The notes under the pieces were generated by a model, which had not been told where the DNA came from, searched no databases, and saw only the letters and a list, made by a program, of their open reading frames with translations. From positions 1 to 19,994 of the forward strand of contig DATHVI010000040.1 in the NCBI GenBank assembly GCA_035461385.1: a stretch of DNA of 19,994 bases. Reading direction: 5' to 3'. This document shows, one piece after another, positions 6,565 through 13,103 of this stretch (position 1 is its first letter; each line of letters begins with the position of its first letter). This DNA comes from DATHVI01 sp035461385. GTDB lineage: Bacteria > Actinomycetota > Thermoleophilia > Solirubrobacterales > 70-9. The translations under genes were made by a program, and so were the position numbers.

Positions 6565-7533
6565 TTGGCCCGCAGGCAGCTGACGCTCGACAACACCGTC
6601 GCCGCGGAGCTCGCGGGCTCCGAGGACTCGGTCCTGCGCGAGCTCGAGGACCGGCTCGACTGCGATGTCTTCCTGCGCGGCAACGTCCTCACCCTCGACG
6701 GTGACGACGACGACGTCGCCCGGGCGGCGCAGATGGTCGACGAGGTGGTCGGTCTGATCGAGCGCGGCCACGACGTCGCCCCGGCGACGATCGACACGGT
6801 CGGCGGGGCGCTCGAGGCGAGCGAGCGCCCCGAGGAGATCATCGGCGACGTGATCTGGCGCCACCGCAACATCAAGGTCGCGCCGAAAACCGTCAACCAG
6901 AAGCGCTACGTCGACGACATCCGCCGCCACACCGTCACCTTCGGCATCGGTCCGGCGGGGACCGGTAAGACCTTTCTCGCGGTGGCGATGGCGGTCGCCG
7001 CGCTCGACGCCCGCGAGGTCAACCGGATCATCCTCACGCGGCCCGCGGTCGAGGCCGGCGAGCGGCTGGGATTCCTGCCCGGCGACATCCAGGCGAAGGT
7101 CGATCCCTACCTGCGGCCGCTGTTCGACGCCCTCTACGACATGCTCGACCCGGAGCGCGTCTCCACCTACCTCGAGCGAGGGGTTATCGAGGTCGCGCCA
7201 CTGGCCTTCATGCGGGGCCGAAGCCTGAATGACTCGTTTGTGATCCTCGACGAGGCGCAGAACACGAGCCCCGAGCAGATGAAGATGTTCCTCACCCGGC
7301 TCGGATTCGGGTCGAAGATGGTCGTCACCGGCGACATCACCCAGATCGACCTCCCGCGCGACCAGCGCTCGGGGCTGGTGATCGTCGGCGAGATCCTCTC
7401 GCGGGTGAAGGACATCAGCTTCGTGCGCTTCGGCGGCGAGGACGTCGTCCGCCACGAGCTCGTCCAGCGGATCGTCGCCGCCTACGGCGAGTACAGCGAA
7501 CGGGACGAGAGCGGCGGCGACGCGCGCGGGTGA
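6565..7533 (+). CDS. PhoH-like ATPase (YbeZ family)
   Basis: A 322-residue cytoplasmic P-loop ATPase. An N-terminal KH-like segment (about 1-75) precedes the PhoH domain with Walker A GPAGTGKT (129-136), ILTRPAVEAGERLGFLPGD, the Walker B VILDEAQN (Asp229) and the sensor-like VVTGDITQIDLPR. The family is linked to RNA metabolism and partners the RNase YbeY, the next gene. The start is TTG 6565, with GGGAG at 6556-6560 as ribosome site, and the protein begins at the conserved N-terminal region. The stop overlaps the ybeY GTG by four bases (GTGA), a sign of coupled translation. Confidence 0.93.
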   Translation: MARRQLTLDNTVAAELAGSEDSVLRELEDRLDCDVFLRGNVLTLDGDDDDVARAAQMVDEVVGLIERGHDVAPATIDTVGGALEASERPEEIIGDVIWRHRNIKVAPKTVNQKRYVDDIRRHTVTFGIGPAGTGKTFLAVAMAVAALDAREVNRIILTRPAVEAGERLGFLPGDIQAKVDPYLRPLFDALYDMLDPERVSTYLERGVIEVAPLAFMRGRSLNDSFVILDEAQNTSPEQMKMFLTRLGFGSKMVVTGDITQIDLPRDQRSGLVIVGEILSRVKDISFVRFGGEDVVRHELVQRIVAAYGEYSERDESGGDARG

Positions 7534-7919
7534 GCGTCGACCTCTCCGACGTCCCCCCCGGGCTTCGCGCCGCCGCTGCGGCCGCGCTCGCCGCCGCCGG
7601 CGTCGACGATGGTCACCTCGCGGTCGAGCTCGTCCCCCCCGACCGGATCAGGGAGCTCAACCGGGTCCACCGCGGGCGCGACCGCCCGACCGATGTGCTC
7701 GCGTTCCCGATCGACGGCGCCGAGCCGACCGGCGGGCCGCGCGAGCTCGGCGACGTCGTCATCTGCCCCGAGCATGCCGACGACGTCGTCGAGGCTACGG
7801 TTCACGGCGTGCTCCACCTGTGCGGGTTCGACCACGAGACGGACGCGGGAGAGATGCTCGCACTGCAGGCCGAGATAATGCGCGCCATCCCCTCCACTTC
7901 GCGTCCGGGGAGGAGCTGA
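7530..7919 (+). CDS. ybeY: Endoribonuclease YbeY with repeat-derived C-terminus
   Basis: A 129-residue zinc-dependent RNase used in 16S rRNA maturation and ribosome quality control. The metal site HGVLHLCGFDHETD has His92, His96 and His102, and RPTDVLAFPID is the second family motif. The protein is shorter than the usual 150 or so residues. The normal ending appears to run to about MLALQAEIMR; the last residues AIPSTSRPGRS come from the first unit of a tandem 41-bp repeat that also supplies the TGA. The repeat probably replaced or trimmed the original end. All catalytic residues are upstream of it, so function is likely kept. Confidence 0.92.
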   Translation: MSVDLSDVPPGLRAAAAAALAAAGVDDGHLAVELVPPDRIRELNRVHRGRDRPTDVLAFPIDGAEPTGGPRELGDVVICPEHADDVVEATVHGVLHLCGFDHETDAGEMLALQAEIMRAIPSTSRPGRS

Positions 7920-8001
7920 TGCGCGCCATCTCCTCCGCTTCGCGTCCGGGGATGAACTAGTGCGCGCCATCTCCTCCACTTCGCGTCCGGGGATGTCGCG
8001 G
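7879..8001. repeat. Three tandem 41-bp repeat units
   Basis: Units lie at 7879-7919, 7920-7960 and 7961-8001. The first 33 bases are nearly identical (only unit positions 12 and 18 vary, C/T and A/G), and the last 8 bases differ in each unit. In units 2 and 3, CATCTCC (unit positions 8-14) can pair with GGGGATG (29-35) through a G-T wobble, so each can form a stem-loop. Unit length is not a multiple of three. The array overlaps the end of ybeY and stops 17 bases before the era start. No other copy was noticed in the window. Confidence 0.95.
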
Positions 8002-8018
8002 TTACTGCAGGGACGGTG

Positions 8019-8912
8019 GTGACTTCCTCTGGATTCATCGGCCTGGCTGGGCGTCCGAACGTCGGCAAGTCGACGCTCGTCAACGCGATCGTCGGAGCGA
8101 AGGTCGCGATCGTCTCCGACCGGCCGCAGACGACCCGGCGCGCGAGCCGGGGCGTGGCCACCGACCTCGCGGCGGGGTGGCAGATGGTGCTGGTCGACCT
8201 CCCCGGCGTACAGCGGCCGCGGGACGTCCTCACCGAGCGGATGCAGCGCCGGGTCGAGGCCGAGCTCGAGGACGCCGACGGCGTCCTCCTGGTGGTGAAC
8301 GGCGAGCAGGGGATCGGTCCCGGCGACCGGTTCATCGCCCGGCACCTGCTTGCGGCCCGCGGCGAGACGCCGGTCGTCTGCGCGGTCAACAAGATCGACC
8401 GGCTCTCGCCCGCGGAGACCGCGAAGGCGCTCGCCGACGCCGAGGAGCTCGAGCCGGTCGAGGCGATCTTCCCGGTCTCGGCGAAGCGGGGCACGGGCCT
8501 CGACCCGCTGATCGAGCACCTCGCCCGCCTCCTGCCCGAGGGCGCGCTGCTTTACCCGCCCGAAGAGCGCAGCGACCAGCCGAGCCACGTCCACCTCGCC
8601 GAGCTGATCCGTGAGCAGGTCCTGCGCCGGACCCGCGAGGAGCTCCCGCACGCGGTCGAGGTCGCGGTGACCGAGGTCGCCGAGCGCGACGACGGCCTGG
8701 TCGAGGTCAGGGCTCAGGTCTGGGCCGAGACCGAATCGCAGAAAGGGATCCTGATCGGCAAGGGGGGGAGGATGGTGCGTGAGATCGGCACCGCGGCCCG
8801 GCGCGAGCTCGAGCGCGAGCTCGGGGTCAAGGTCTTCCTCGACCTCCAGGTCCGGGTCCGCGAGCGCTGGCGCCGCGACGAGGGGCTGCTCGACCGGCTC
8901 GGGATCGAGTAG
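8019..8912 (+). CDS. era: GTPase Era
   Basis: A 297-residue GTPase that binds the 3' end of 16S rRNA during 30S assembly. G motifs: GRPNVGKS (11-18), a QTTRR switch I, DLPG for G3, NKID and SAK. A C-terminal KH domain follows, with GILIGKGGRMVREIG at about 242-256. G3 reads DLPG where DTPG is usual. Two adjacent GTG codons (8016 and 8019) could start it. AGGGA at 8009-8013 is 5 bases from 8019 and only 2 from 8016, so I favour 8019. The tandem repeats fill the gap from ybeY. Confidence 0.94.
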   Translation: MTSSGFIGLAGRPNVGKSTLVNAIVGAKVAIVSDRPQTTRRASRGVATDLAAGWQMVLVDLPGVQRPRDVLTERMQRRVEAELEDADGVLLVVNGEQGIGPGDRFIARHLLAARGETPVVCAVNKIDRLSPAETAKALADAEELEPVEAIFPVSAKRGTGLDPLIEHLARLLPEGALLYPPEERSDQPSHVHLAELIREQVLRRTREELPHAVEVAVTEVAERDDGLVEVRAQVWAETESQKGILIGKGGRMVREIGTAARRELERELGVKVFLDLQVRVRERWRRDEGLLDRLGIE

Positions 8913-8921
8913 ACGGCCACG

Positions 8922-8957
8922 GTGCTCGCGACGGTGACCGATCGGCCCCCCGAGCAC
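8922..8957 (+). terminator. Possible era terminator hairpin
   Basis: GTGCTCG (8922-8928) pairs with CGAGCAC (8951-8957) just after the era stop. The 22-base loop is itself GC-rich and partly self-complementary (GGTGACC, CCGATCGG). No T-tract follows. Support comes only from position and pairing. Confidence 0.35.
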
Positions 8958-9039
8958 GGGCGCCCTCGCGGCCTCGCGCCACGGCACGGATCGGGCGCGG
9001 CGGGAGGGCGCGGGGAGGGCCCGTATCAGGGCATAAAGA

Positions 9040-9093
9040 GAGGGCCGCAGGAGGAGAGAACGGGATGAGAACTCTTCTGCCGGTGCGGCCCTC
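9040..9093 (-). ncRNA. Candidate small RNA or 3' hairpin, minus strand
   Basis: On the minus strand, GAGGGCCGCA (9093-9084) pairs perfectly with TGCGGCCCTC (9049-9040), closing a 34-base loop, and is followed by the T-rich TCTTTATG. A near-consensus -10, TACAAT (9106-9101), ends 7 bases before the G at 9093, so a transcript would begin exactly at the base of the stem. The loop carries a CTCTCCTCC stretch complementary to Shine-Dalgarno-type sequences. No known RNA family was recognised. It could instead be the distal terminator of rpiA. Confidence 0.4.
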
Positions 9094-9100
9094 GCCGGTC

Positions 9101-9130
9101 ATTGTATCGGCGGACTGGCGTTTTTCCCAA
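9101..9130 (-). promoter_or_regulatory. Sigma70-like promoter, minus strand
   Basis: Reading the minus strand: TTGGGA (9130-9125) as -35, an 18-base spacer, and TACAAT (9106-9101) as -10. It is the closest match to the housekeeping consensus I saw in the window. It would drive the candidate small RNA at 9093-9040. Confidence 0.4.
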
Positions 9131-9170
9131 GCCCGGAACCGCTGTTTCATCCGCGATCCGGAACAAATCC

Positions 9171-9207
9171 TCCCAAAATGGGGTAATAACCACCCGTTTG
9201 GGTTAAT
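9171..9207 (-). terminator. AT-rich hairpin region after rpiA
   Basis: Downstream of the rpiA stop on the minus strand, TAACCCAAACGGGTGGTTA can fold (CCC/GGG, or TAACC/GGTTA). It is followed by CCCATTTTGGG and a T-rich run. Stems are short, so this is a weak terminator candidate. Confidence 0.35.
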
Positions 9208-9243
9208 CACTACCGCGTACGAGGCTGGACAGGACGCTCAGTC

Positions 9244-9906
9244 TCAATCAGACGGCCAGATCCGTTCGACGCCGTCGGCGCGTCCGACGAGGACGTCGCT
9301 GACGAGCGTCGGGGCGAACAGGCCATGGTCGACGACCCCGGGCGTCGCCTCGAGCCGCGCCGCCAGCGCGCCGACATCGTCGACCTCGGCCCGGTAGTCG
9401 GCGATCACGCCGCCGTCGGGGCTTGCCGGGCCGTCGCGGAGGGCAACCGAGCCGAGCCGCCGCAGAGTTGCCGGCAACCCGAAGCTGAGCAGCTCGAGCG
9501 GGACGGGGGCGGCGATCCGCGCGACCGGCTTCGTCGAGTCGGCGATGACGATGAACCGCTCGGCCGCCGCGGCGACGATCTTCTCGCGGGTGTGCGCGCC
9601 GCCGCCCCCCTTGACCAGCCAGCCGTCGGGCGCGACCTGGTCGGCGCCGTCGATCGCGATATCGAGCCGGTCGAGGCTCTCGAACGGCTCGACCGCGATC
9701 CCGAGCTCGCCGGCGGCTCGCTCGGTCGCCGGCGAGGTCGCGACGCAGCGGAGCTCGAGCCCGCGCGCGGCGAGCGCCGGAAGCAGGAACGCGACCGTCG
9801 ACCCGGTGCCGAGCCCGACCGTCATCCCGTCCTCGACGAGCGCCGCCGCCGCCGCGGCCGCGAGGCGCTTCTCACGCTCGGTTTGCGATTCGCCGGAAGG
9901 CATCAT
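9244..9906 (-). CDS. rpiA: Ribose-5-phosphate isomerase A
   Basis: A 220-residue RpiA that interconverts ribose-5-phosphate and ribulose-5-phosphate in the non-oxidative pentose phosphate branch. Motifs: GLGTGSTVAF (31-40) at the phosphate/substrate loop, DGAD (86-89) and KGGGGAHTREK (99-109) with the catalytic Glu108. Length is typical. Two adjacent ATGs (9906, 9903) could start it; an in-frame ATG at 10137 lies inside tkt and is rejected. The gene is divergent from tkt across 46 bases, so the two are likely transcribed from a shared bidirectional promoter. No Shine-Dalgarno sequence is evident. Confidence 0.94.
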   Translation of the reverse strand: MMPSGESQTEREKRLAAAAAAALVEDGMTVGLGTGSTVAFLLPALAARGLELRCVATSPATERAAGELGIAVEPFESLDRLDIAIDGADQVAPDGWLVKGGGGAHTREKIVAAAAERFIVIADSTKPVARIAAPVPLELLSFGLPATLRRLGSVALRDGPASPDGGVIADYRAEVDDVGALAARLEATPGVVDHGLFAPTLVSDVLVGRADGVERIWPSD

Positions 9907-9911
9907 GAATT

Positions 9912-9923
9912 GGCCCACGGGCC
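9912..9923. promoter_or_regulatory. Palindrome in the rpiA leader
   Basis: GGCCCACGGGCC is a 5+2+5 inverted repeat between the predicted rpiA transcription start and its ATG. It could be an operator or a leader hairpin in this GC-rich DNA. The regulator, if any, is unknown. Confidence 0.25.
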
Positions 9924-9933
9924 GTCCGGGGCA

Positions 9934-9939
9934 ACAGTA
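9934..9939 (-). promoter_or_regulatory. -10 box for rpiA
   Basis: On the minus strand TACTGT ends 27 bases before the ATG at 9906, giving a leader of about 20 bases. It shares bases 9938-9939 with the tkt -10 box, the same geometry as the peroxiredoxin/hrcA pair. Confidence 0.42.
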
Positions 9940-9943
9940 GACT
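9938..9943 (+). promoter_or_regulatory. -10 box of tkt (leaderless type)
   Basis: TAGACT ends 9 bases before the ATG at 9953. Transcription starting 7 bases downstream would leave at most a two- or three-base leader. No ribosome binding site is present. Confidence 0.5.
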
Positions 9944-9952
9944 GCCCGCCCG

Positions 9953-12013
9953 ATGGGATCGAGTGAGGCGCGTGAGCTCGACAGCCTCTGCGTCAACACG
10001 ATCCGCACCCTCGGGATCGATGCGATCCAGAAGGCCGAGTCCGGCCACCCCGGGACCGTGATGGCGATGGCGCCGACGGCGTACACCCTCTGGCAGCGGT
10101 TCCTGCGCTTCGACCCGGCCGATCCGATCTGGCCCAACCGCGACCGCTTCGTGCTCTCCGCCGGACACGCCTCGATGCTGCTCTACGCGCTGCTCCACCT
10201 CGCCGACGTCCGCGCCGTCGACCCCGACTACGAGGTCGTCGGCGAGCCGTCGGTGAGCCTCGACGACATCAAGCGCTTCCGGCAGCTCGACTCGAAGGCG
10301 GCGGGCCACCCCGAGTACCGCTGGACCTCGGGCGTCGAGACGACGACCGGGCCGCTCGGCCAGGGGATCGCGACCAGCGTCGGGATGGCGATCGCCGGGC
10401 GCTGGCAGGCGGCGCACTTCAACCGTCCCGGGTTCGAGCTCTTCGACTACGACGTCTACGCGCTCTGCGGCGACGGCTGCCTGATGGAGGGGGTCTCGAA
10501 CGAGGCCGCGTCGATCGCGGGCAAGCAGCGGCTCGGGAACCTGTGCTGGATCTACGACAACAACCACATCACGATCGACGGCCGTACCGAGATCGCCTAC
10601 ACCGACGACGTCGCGGCCCGGTTCCAGGGCTACGGCTGGCACGTGACCAGGGTCGGGGACGCCAACGACCTCGACCTGCTGACCCGTGCGTTCGAGCAGT
10701 TCCGGGGGCAGCGCGACCGGCCGACGCTGATCGTCGTCGACAGCCACATCGGCTACGGCTCACCGCACAAGGTCGACACCCCGGCGGCGCACGGCGAGCC
10801 GCTCGGGGCCGAGGAGGTGCGCGAGACCAAGCGCGCCTACGGCTGGCCAGAGGACGCCGAGTTCCTGATCCCCGACGGCGTCTACGAGCACTTCGCGCGA
10901 GGGATCGGCGCTCGCGGGAGCGGGGTCCGCGACACCTGGGACGCGCTGCTCGACGGCTACCGCCGCGAGCACGGGACGCTCGCGGCCGGGATCGAGCAGA
11001 TGCAGCGGCGCGAGCTCCCGGACGGCTGGGACCACGACGTCCCGGAGTTCGACGCGTCCGGCGGCGCGGTCGCGACCCGAAAGGCGTCGAATGCCGTCCT
11101 CAACGCGGTCGCACCCCGGGTACCGTGGCTGATCTCGGGCTCCGCCGACCTCACCGGCTCGACCGCGGTCGGGCTCGACTTCGACGGGGTCGAGGCGCTC
11201 GAGCCGGAGACCCCGGGGGGCAGGCAGGCCCACTACGGGATCCGCGAGCACGAGGCCGCGGCGATATCGAACGGCCTCTCGCTGTCGAAGCTGCGCCCGG
11301 CCTGGTCGACCTACCTCGTCTTCTCCGACTATGCCCGGCCCGCGATCCGGCTCTCGGCGCTGATGGAGCTGCCGGTGATCCACATCTTCACCCACGACTC
11401 GATCGGCCTCGGCGAGGACGGCCCGACTCACCAGCCGGTCGAGCACCTCGCCTCGCTGCGCGCGATCCCGGGCCTGATCGTGATCCGCCCGGCCGACGCG
11501 AACGAGACCGCCGAGGCGTGGCGGGTCGCGGTCGAGCAGCGCCACCAGCCGGTCGCGCTCGTGCTGACGCGCCAGGGCGTGCCGGTGATCGACCGCTCGC
11601 GGTACGCGCCCGCCGAGGGGCTGAGGCGCGGCGGCTACGTCCTCGCCGACCCCGACGGCGGCGATCCCGAGGTGATCCTGATCGCAACCGGGAGCGAGGT
11701 CGCGCTCGCGCTCGACGCCCACGAGGCGCTCGTCGCCGGCGGCGTGCGCTCACGCGTCGTCAGCCTGCCGTCGTTCCACCTCTTCGACTGCCAGCCCGCC
11801 GAGTACCGCGAGCGCGTCCTGCCCGCGTCGGTGACCGCGCGGGTCTCGATCGAGGAGGCGTCGACGCTCGGCTGGGACCGGTACGTCGGACAGGACGGGG
11901 CGACGATCGGGATGCACACGTTCGGCTCCTCGGCGCCGCTCAAGGACGTGACGCGCAAGTACGGGTTCACCCCGGAGCGCGTAGCCGAGGTCGCGAGGGA
12001 GGTCCTCGGGTGA
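9953..12013 (+). CDS. tkt: Transketolase
   Basis: A 686-residue thiamine-diphosphate enzyme that moves two-carbon ketol units between sugar phosphates. The N-terminal domain has SGHPGTVMAMAP with His32 and the ThDP motif GDGCLMEG (GDG at 173-175) ending in YDNNHITIDG. The pyrimidine domain has SGSADLTGST, the IREHE block with the Glu that activates the cofactor, and LGEDGPTHQPVEHLASLRA (486-504). A C-terminal domain completes the usual length. It is the first gene of a long rightward sugar-phosphate operon; tal follows after 13 bases. The start agrees with the -10 box and with family N-termini. Confidence 0.96.
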   Translation: MGSSEARELDSLCVNTIRTLGIDAIQKAESGHPGTVMAMAPTAYTLWQRFLRFDPADPIWPNRDRFVLSAGHASMLLYALLHLADVRAVDPDYEVVGEPSVSLDDIKRFRQLDSKAAGHPEYRWTSGVETTTGPLGQGIATSVGMAIAGRWQAAHFNRPGFELFDYDVYALCGDGCLMEGVSNEAASIAGKQRLGNLCWIYDNNHITIDGRTEIAYTDDVAARFQGYGWHVTRVGDANDLDLLTRAFEQFRGQRDRPTLIVVDSHIGYGSPHKVDTPAAHGEPLGAEEVRETKRAYGWPEDAEFLIPDGVYEHFARGIGARGSGVRDTWDALLDGYRREHGTLAAGIEQMQRRELPDGWDHDVPEFDASGGAVATRKASNAVLNAVAPRVPWLISGSADLTGSTAVGLDFDGVEALEPETPGGRQAHYGIREHEAAAISNGLSLSKLRPAWSTYLVFSDYARPAIRLSALMELPVIHIFTHDSIGLGEDGPTHQPVEHLASLRAIPGLIVIRPADANETAEAWRVAVEQRHQPVALVLTRQGVPVIDRSRYAPAEGLRRGGYVLADPDGGDPEVILIATGSEVALALDAHEALVAGGVRSRVVSLPSFHLFDCQPAEYRERVLPASVTARVSIEEASTLGWDRYVGQDGATIGMHTFGSSAPLKDVTRKYGFTPERVAEVAREVLG

Positions 12014-12026
12014 GCGGGGCGGGCGG

Positions 12027-13103
12027 ATGAAAGCGACCCGGCACCTCCACGAGCTCGGCCAGAGCCTGTGGCTCGACAACATCACCCGGACGATGCTCGA
12101 CGACGGCACGCTCGAGCACTACGTCGGTGAGCTCTCGATCACGGGGCTGACCTCGAACCCGACGATCTTCGACCACGCGATCACCCGCACCGACGCCTAC
12201 GACGAGCAGATCGGGGCGCTCACCCGCGCCGGCGCCGCGGCCGAGGAGGCGTTCTTCGAGCTCGCGATCGCCGACCTGCGCCGCGCGGCCGACCTCTTCG
12301 GCCCGATCCACGCCCGCACCGACGGGGTCGACGGCTGGGTCTCGCTCGAGGTCTCGCCGCTGCTCGCCGACGACGCCGGGGCGACGATCGAGCAGGCGCG
12401 CGCGCTCCACGCCAAGGCCGGGCGCGAGAACCTGCTGATCAAGATCCCCGGCACCGAGGCCGGCCGCGAGGCGATCGCCGACGCCGTCTTCGCCGGGATC
12501 CCGGTCAACGTCACGCTCCTGTTCTCGACCGAGCACTACCTCGGCGCCGCCGACGCGTATTTGCGCGGCGTCGAGCGCCGGATCGATGCCGGGCTCGATC
12601 CAGCCGTCGGCTCGGTCGCCTCGGTGTTCATCTCGCGCTGGGACAAGGCGGTCTTCGACCGGGTCGGCAGCGAGCTTCGCGACCTGCTTGGGATCGCGGT
12701 CGCCAAGCGGACCTATCGCGCCTATCGCGACGTGCTCGACTCCGAGCGCTGGCAGCGGCTGGCGAACGCGGGCGCCCGCCCGCAGCGGCTGCTCTGGGCC
12801 AGCACCGGGACCAAGGATCCGGACGCCTCCGACGTGCTCTACATCGGCGGGCTGGCGGCGCCGTTCACCGTCAACACGATGCCCGAGAAGACGCTGCTTG
12901 CGTTCGCCGAGCACGGCGAGGCCGGCGACCCCCTCCCAGCCGACGGCGGCGACGCCGAGGAGGTCCTGGGGCGGTTCGCCGCCGCCGGCATCGACGTCGA
13001 CGCGCTCGCCGCCGAGCTCCAGCGCGACGGGGCGAAGGCGTTCGACGACTCGTGGGCCGAGCTGATCGGCTCGATCGCCGCGAAGGCGCAAGCGACGAGC
13101 TGA
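12027..13103 (+). CDS. tal: Transaldolase (type 2)
   Basis: A 358-residue (beta/alpha)8 enzyme that transfers dihydroxyacetone units from sedoheptulose-7-phosphate to glyceraldehyde-3-phosphate. Marks: SLWLDNITR with catalytic Asp17, TSNPTIF (42-48), and NLLIKIPGT with the Schiff-base Lys139. Length and N-terminus match the longer type 2 proteins of actinobacteria and cyanobacteria. It shares one base with pgi (TGATG), so the two are translationally coupled but not fused; tal-pgi fusions are known elsewhere. Confidence 0.95.
   Translation: MKATRHLHELGQSLWLDNITRTMLDDGTLEHYVGELSITGLTSNPTIFDHAITRTDAYDEQIGALTRAGAAAEEAFFELAIADLRRAADLFGPIHARTDGVDGWVSLEVSPLLADDAGATIEQARALHAKAGRENLLIKIPGTEAGREAIADAVFAGIPVNVTLLFSTEHYLGAADAYLRGVERRIDAGLDPAVGSVASVFISRWDKAVFDRVGSELRDLLGIAVAKRTYRAYRDVLDSERWQRLANAGARPQRLLWASTGTKDPDASDVLYIGGLAAPFTVNTMPEKTLLAFAEHGEAGDPLPADGGDAEEVLGRFAAAGIDVDALAAELQRDGAKAFDDSWAELIGSIAAKAQATS

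Larger units (their letters stand above)
8913..9243. other. Convergent gene-free region between era and rpiA
   Basis: The only non-coding stretch above 300 bases. The left part (8913-9022) is very GC-rich, with the possible era terminator and a GGGCGCCC palindrome. The right part (about 9023-9243) is much richer in A and T than the rest of the window. It contains a 10-bp inverted repeat (9040-9049/9084-9093), a TACAAT on the minus strand, a repeated CCGGAAC (9133-9139 and 9158-9164), and hairpin-prone AT-rich sequence at 9171-9215. An open frame from 9065 shows none of the GC-rich third-position bias of real genes here. Confidence 0.8.

Noticed and set aside
7879..8001. The three tandem repeats considered as a CRISPR array.
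   Set aside because: The variable parts are only 8 bases, far too short for spacers, and no cas gene is present.
8913..9243. Known riboswitch or stable RNA (glycine riboswitch, SRP RNA, 6S RNA).
   Set aside because: No conserved core of these families was recognised, so only a generic small-RNA candidate is reported.
9065..9397. A plus-strand open frame of 110 codons with GAGGAG 8 bases before its ATG.
   Set aside because: Its non-coding part lacks the GC-rich third positions of real genes here, its second half is antisense to rpiA, and it shows no recognisable domain.
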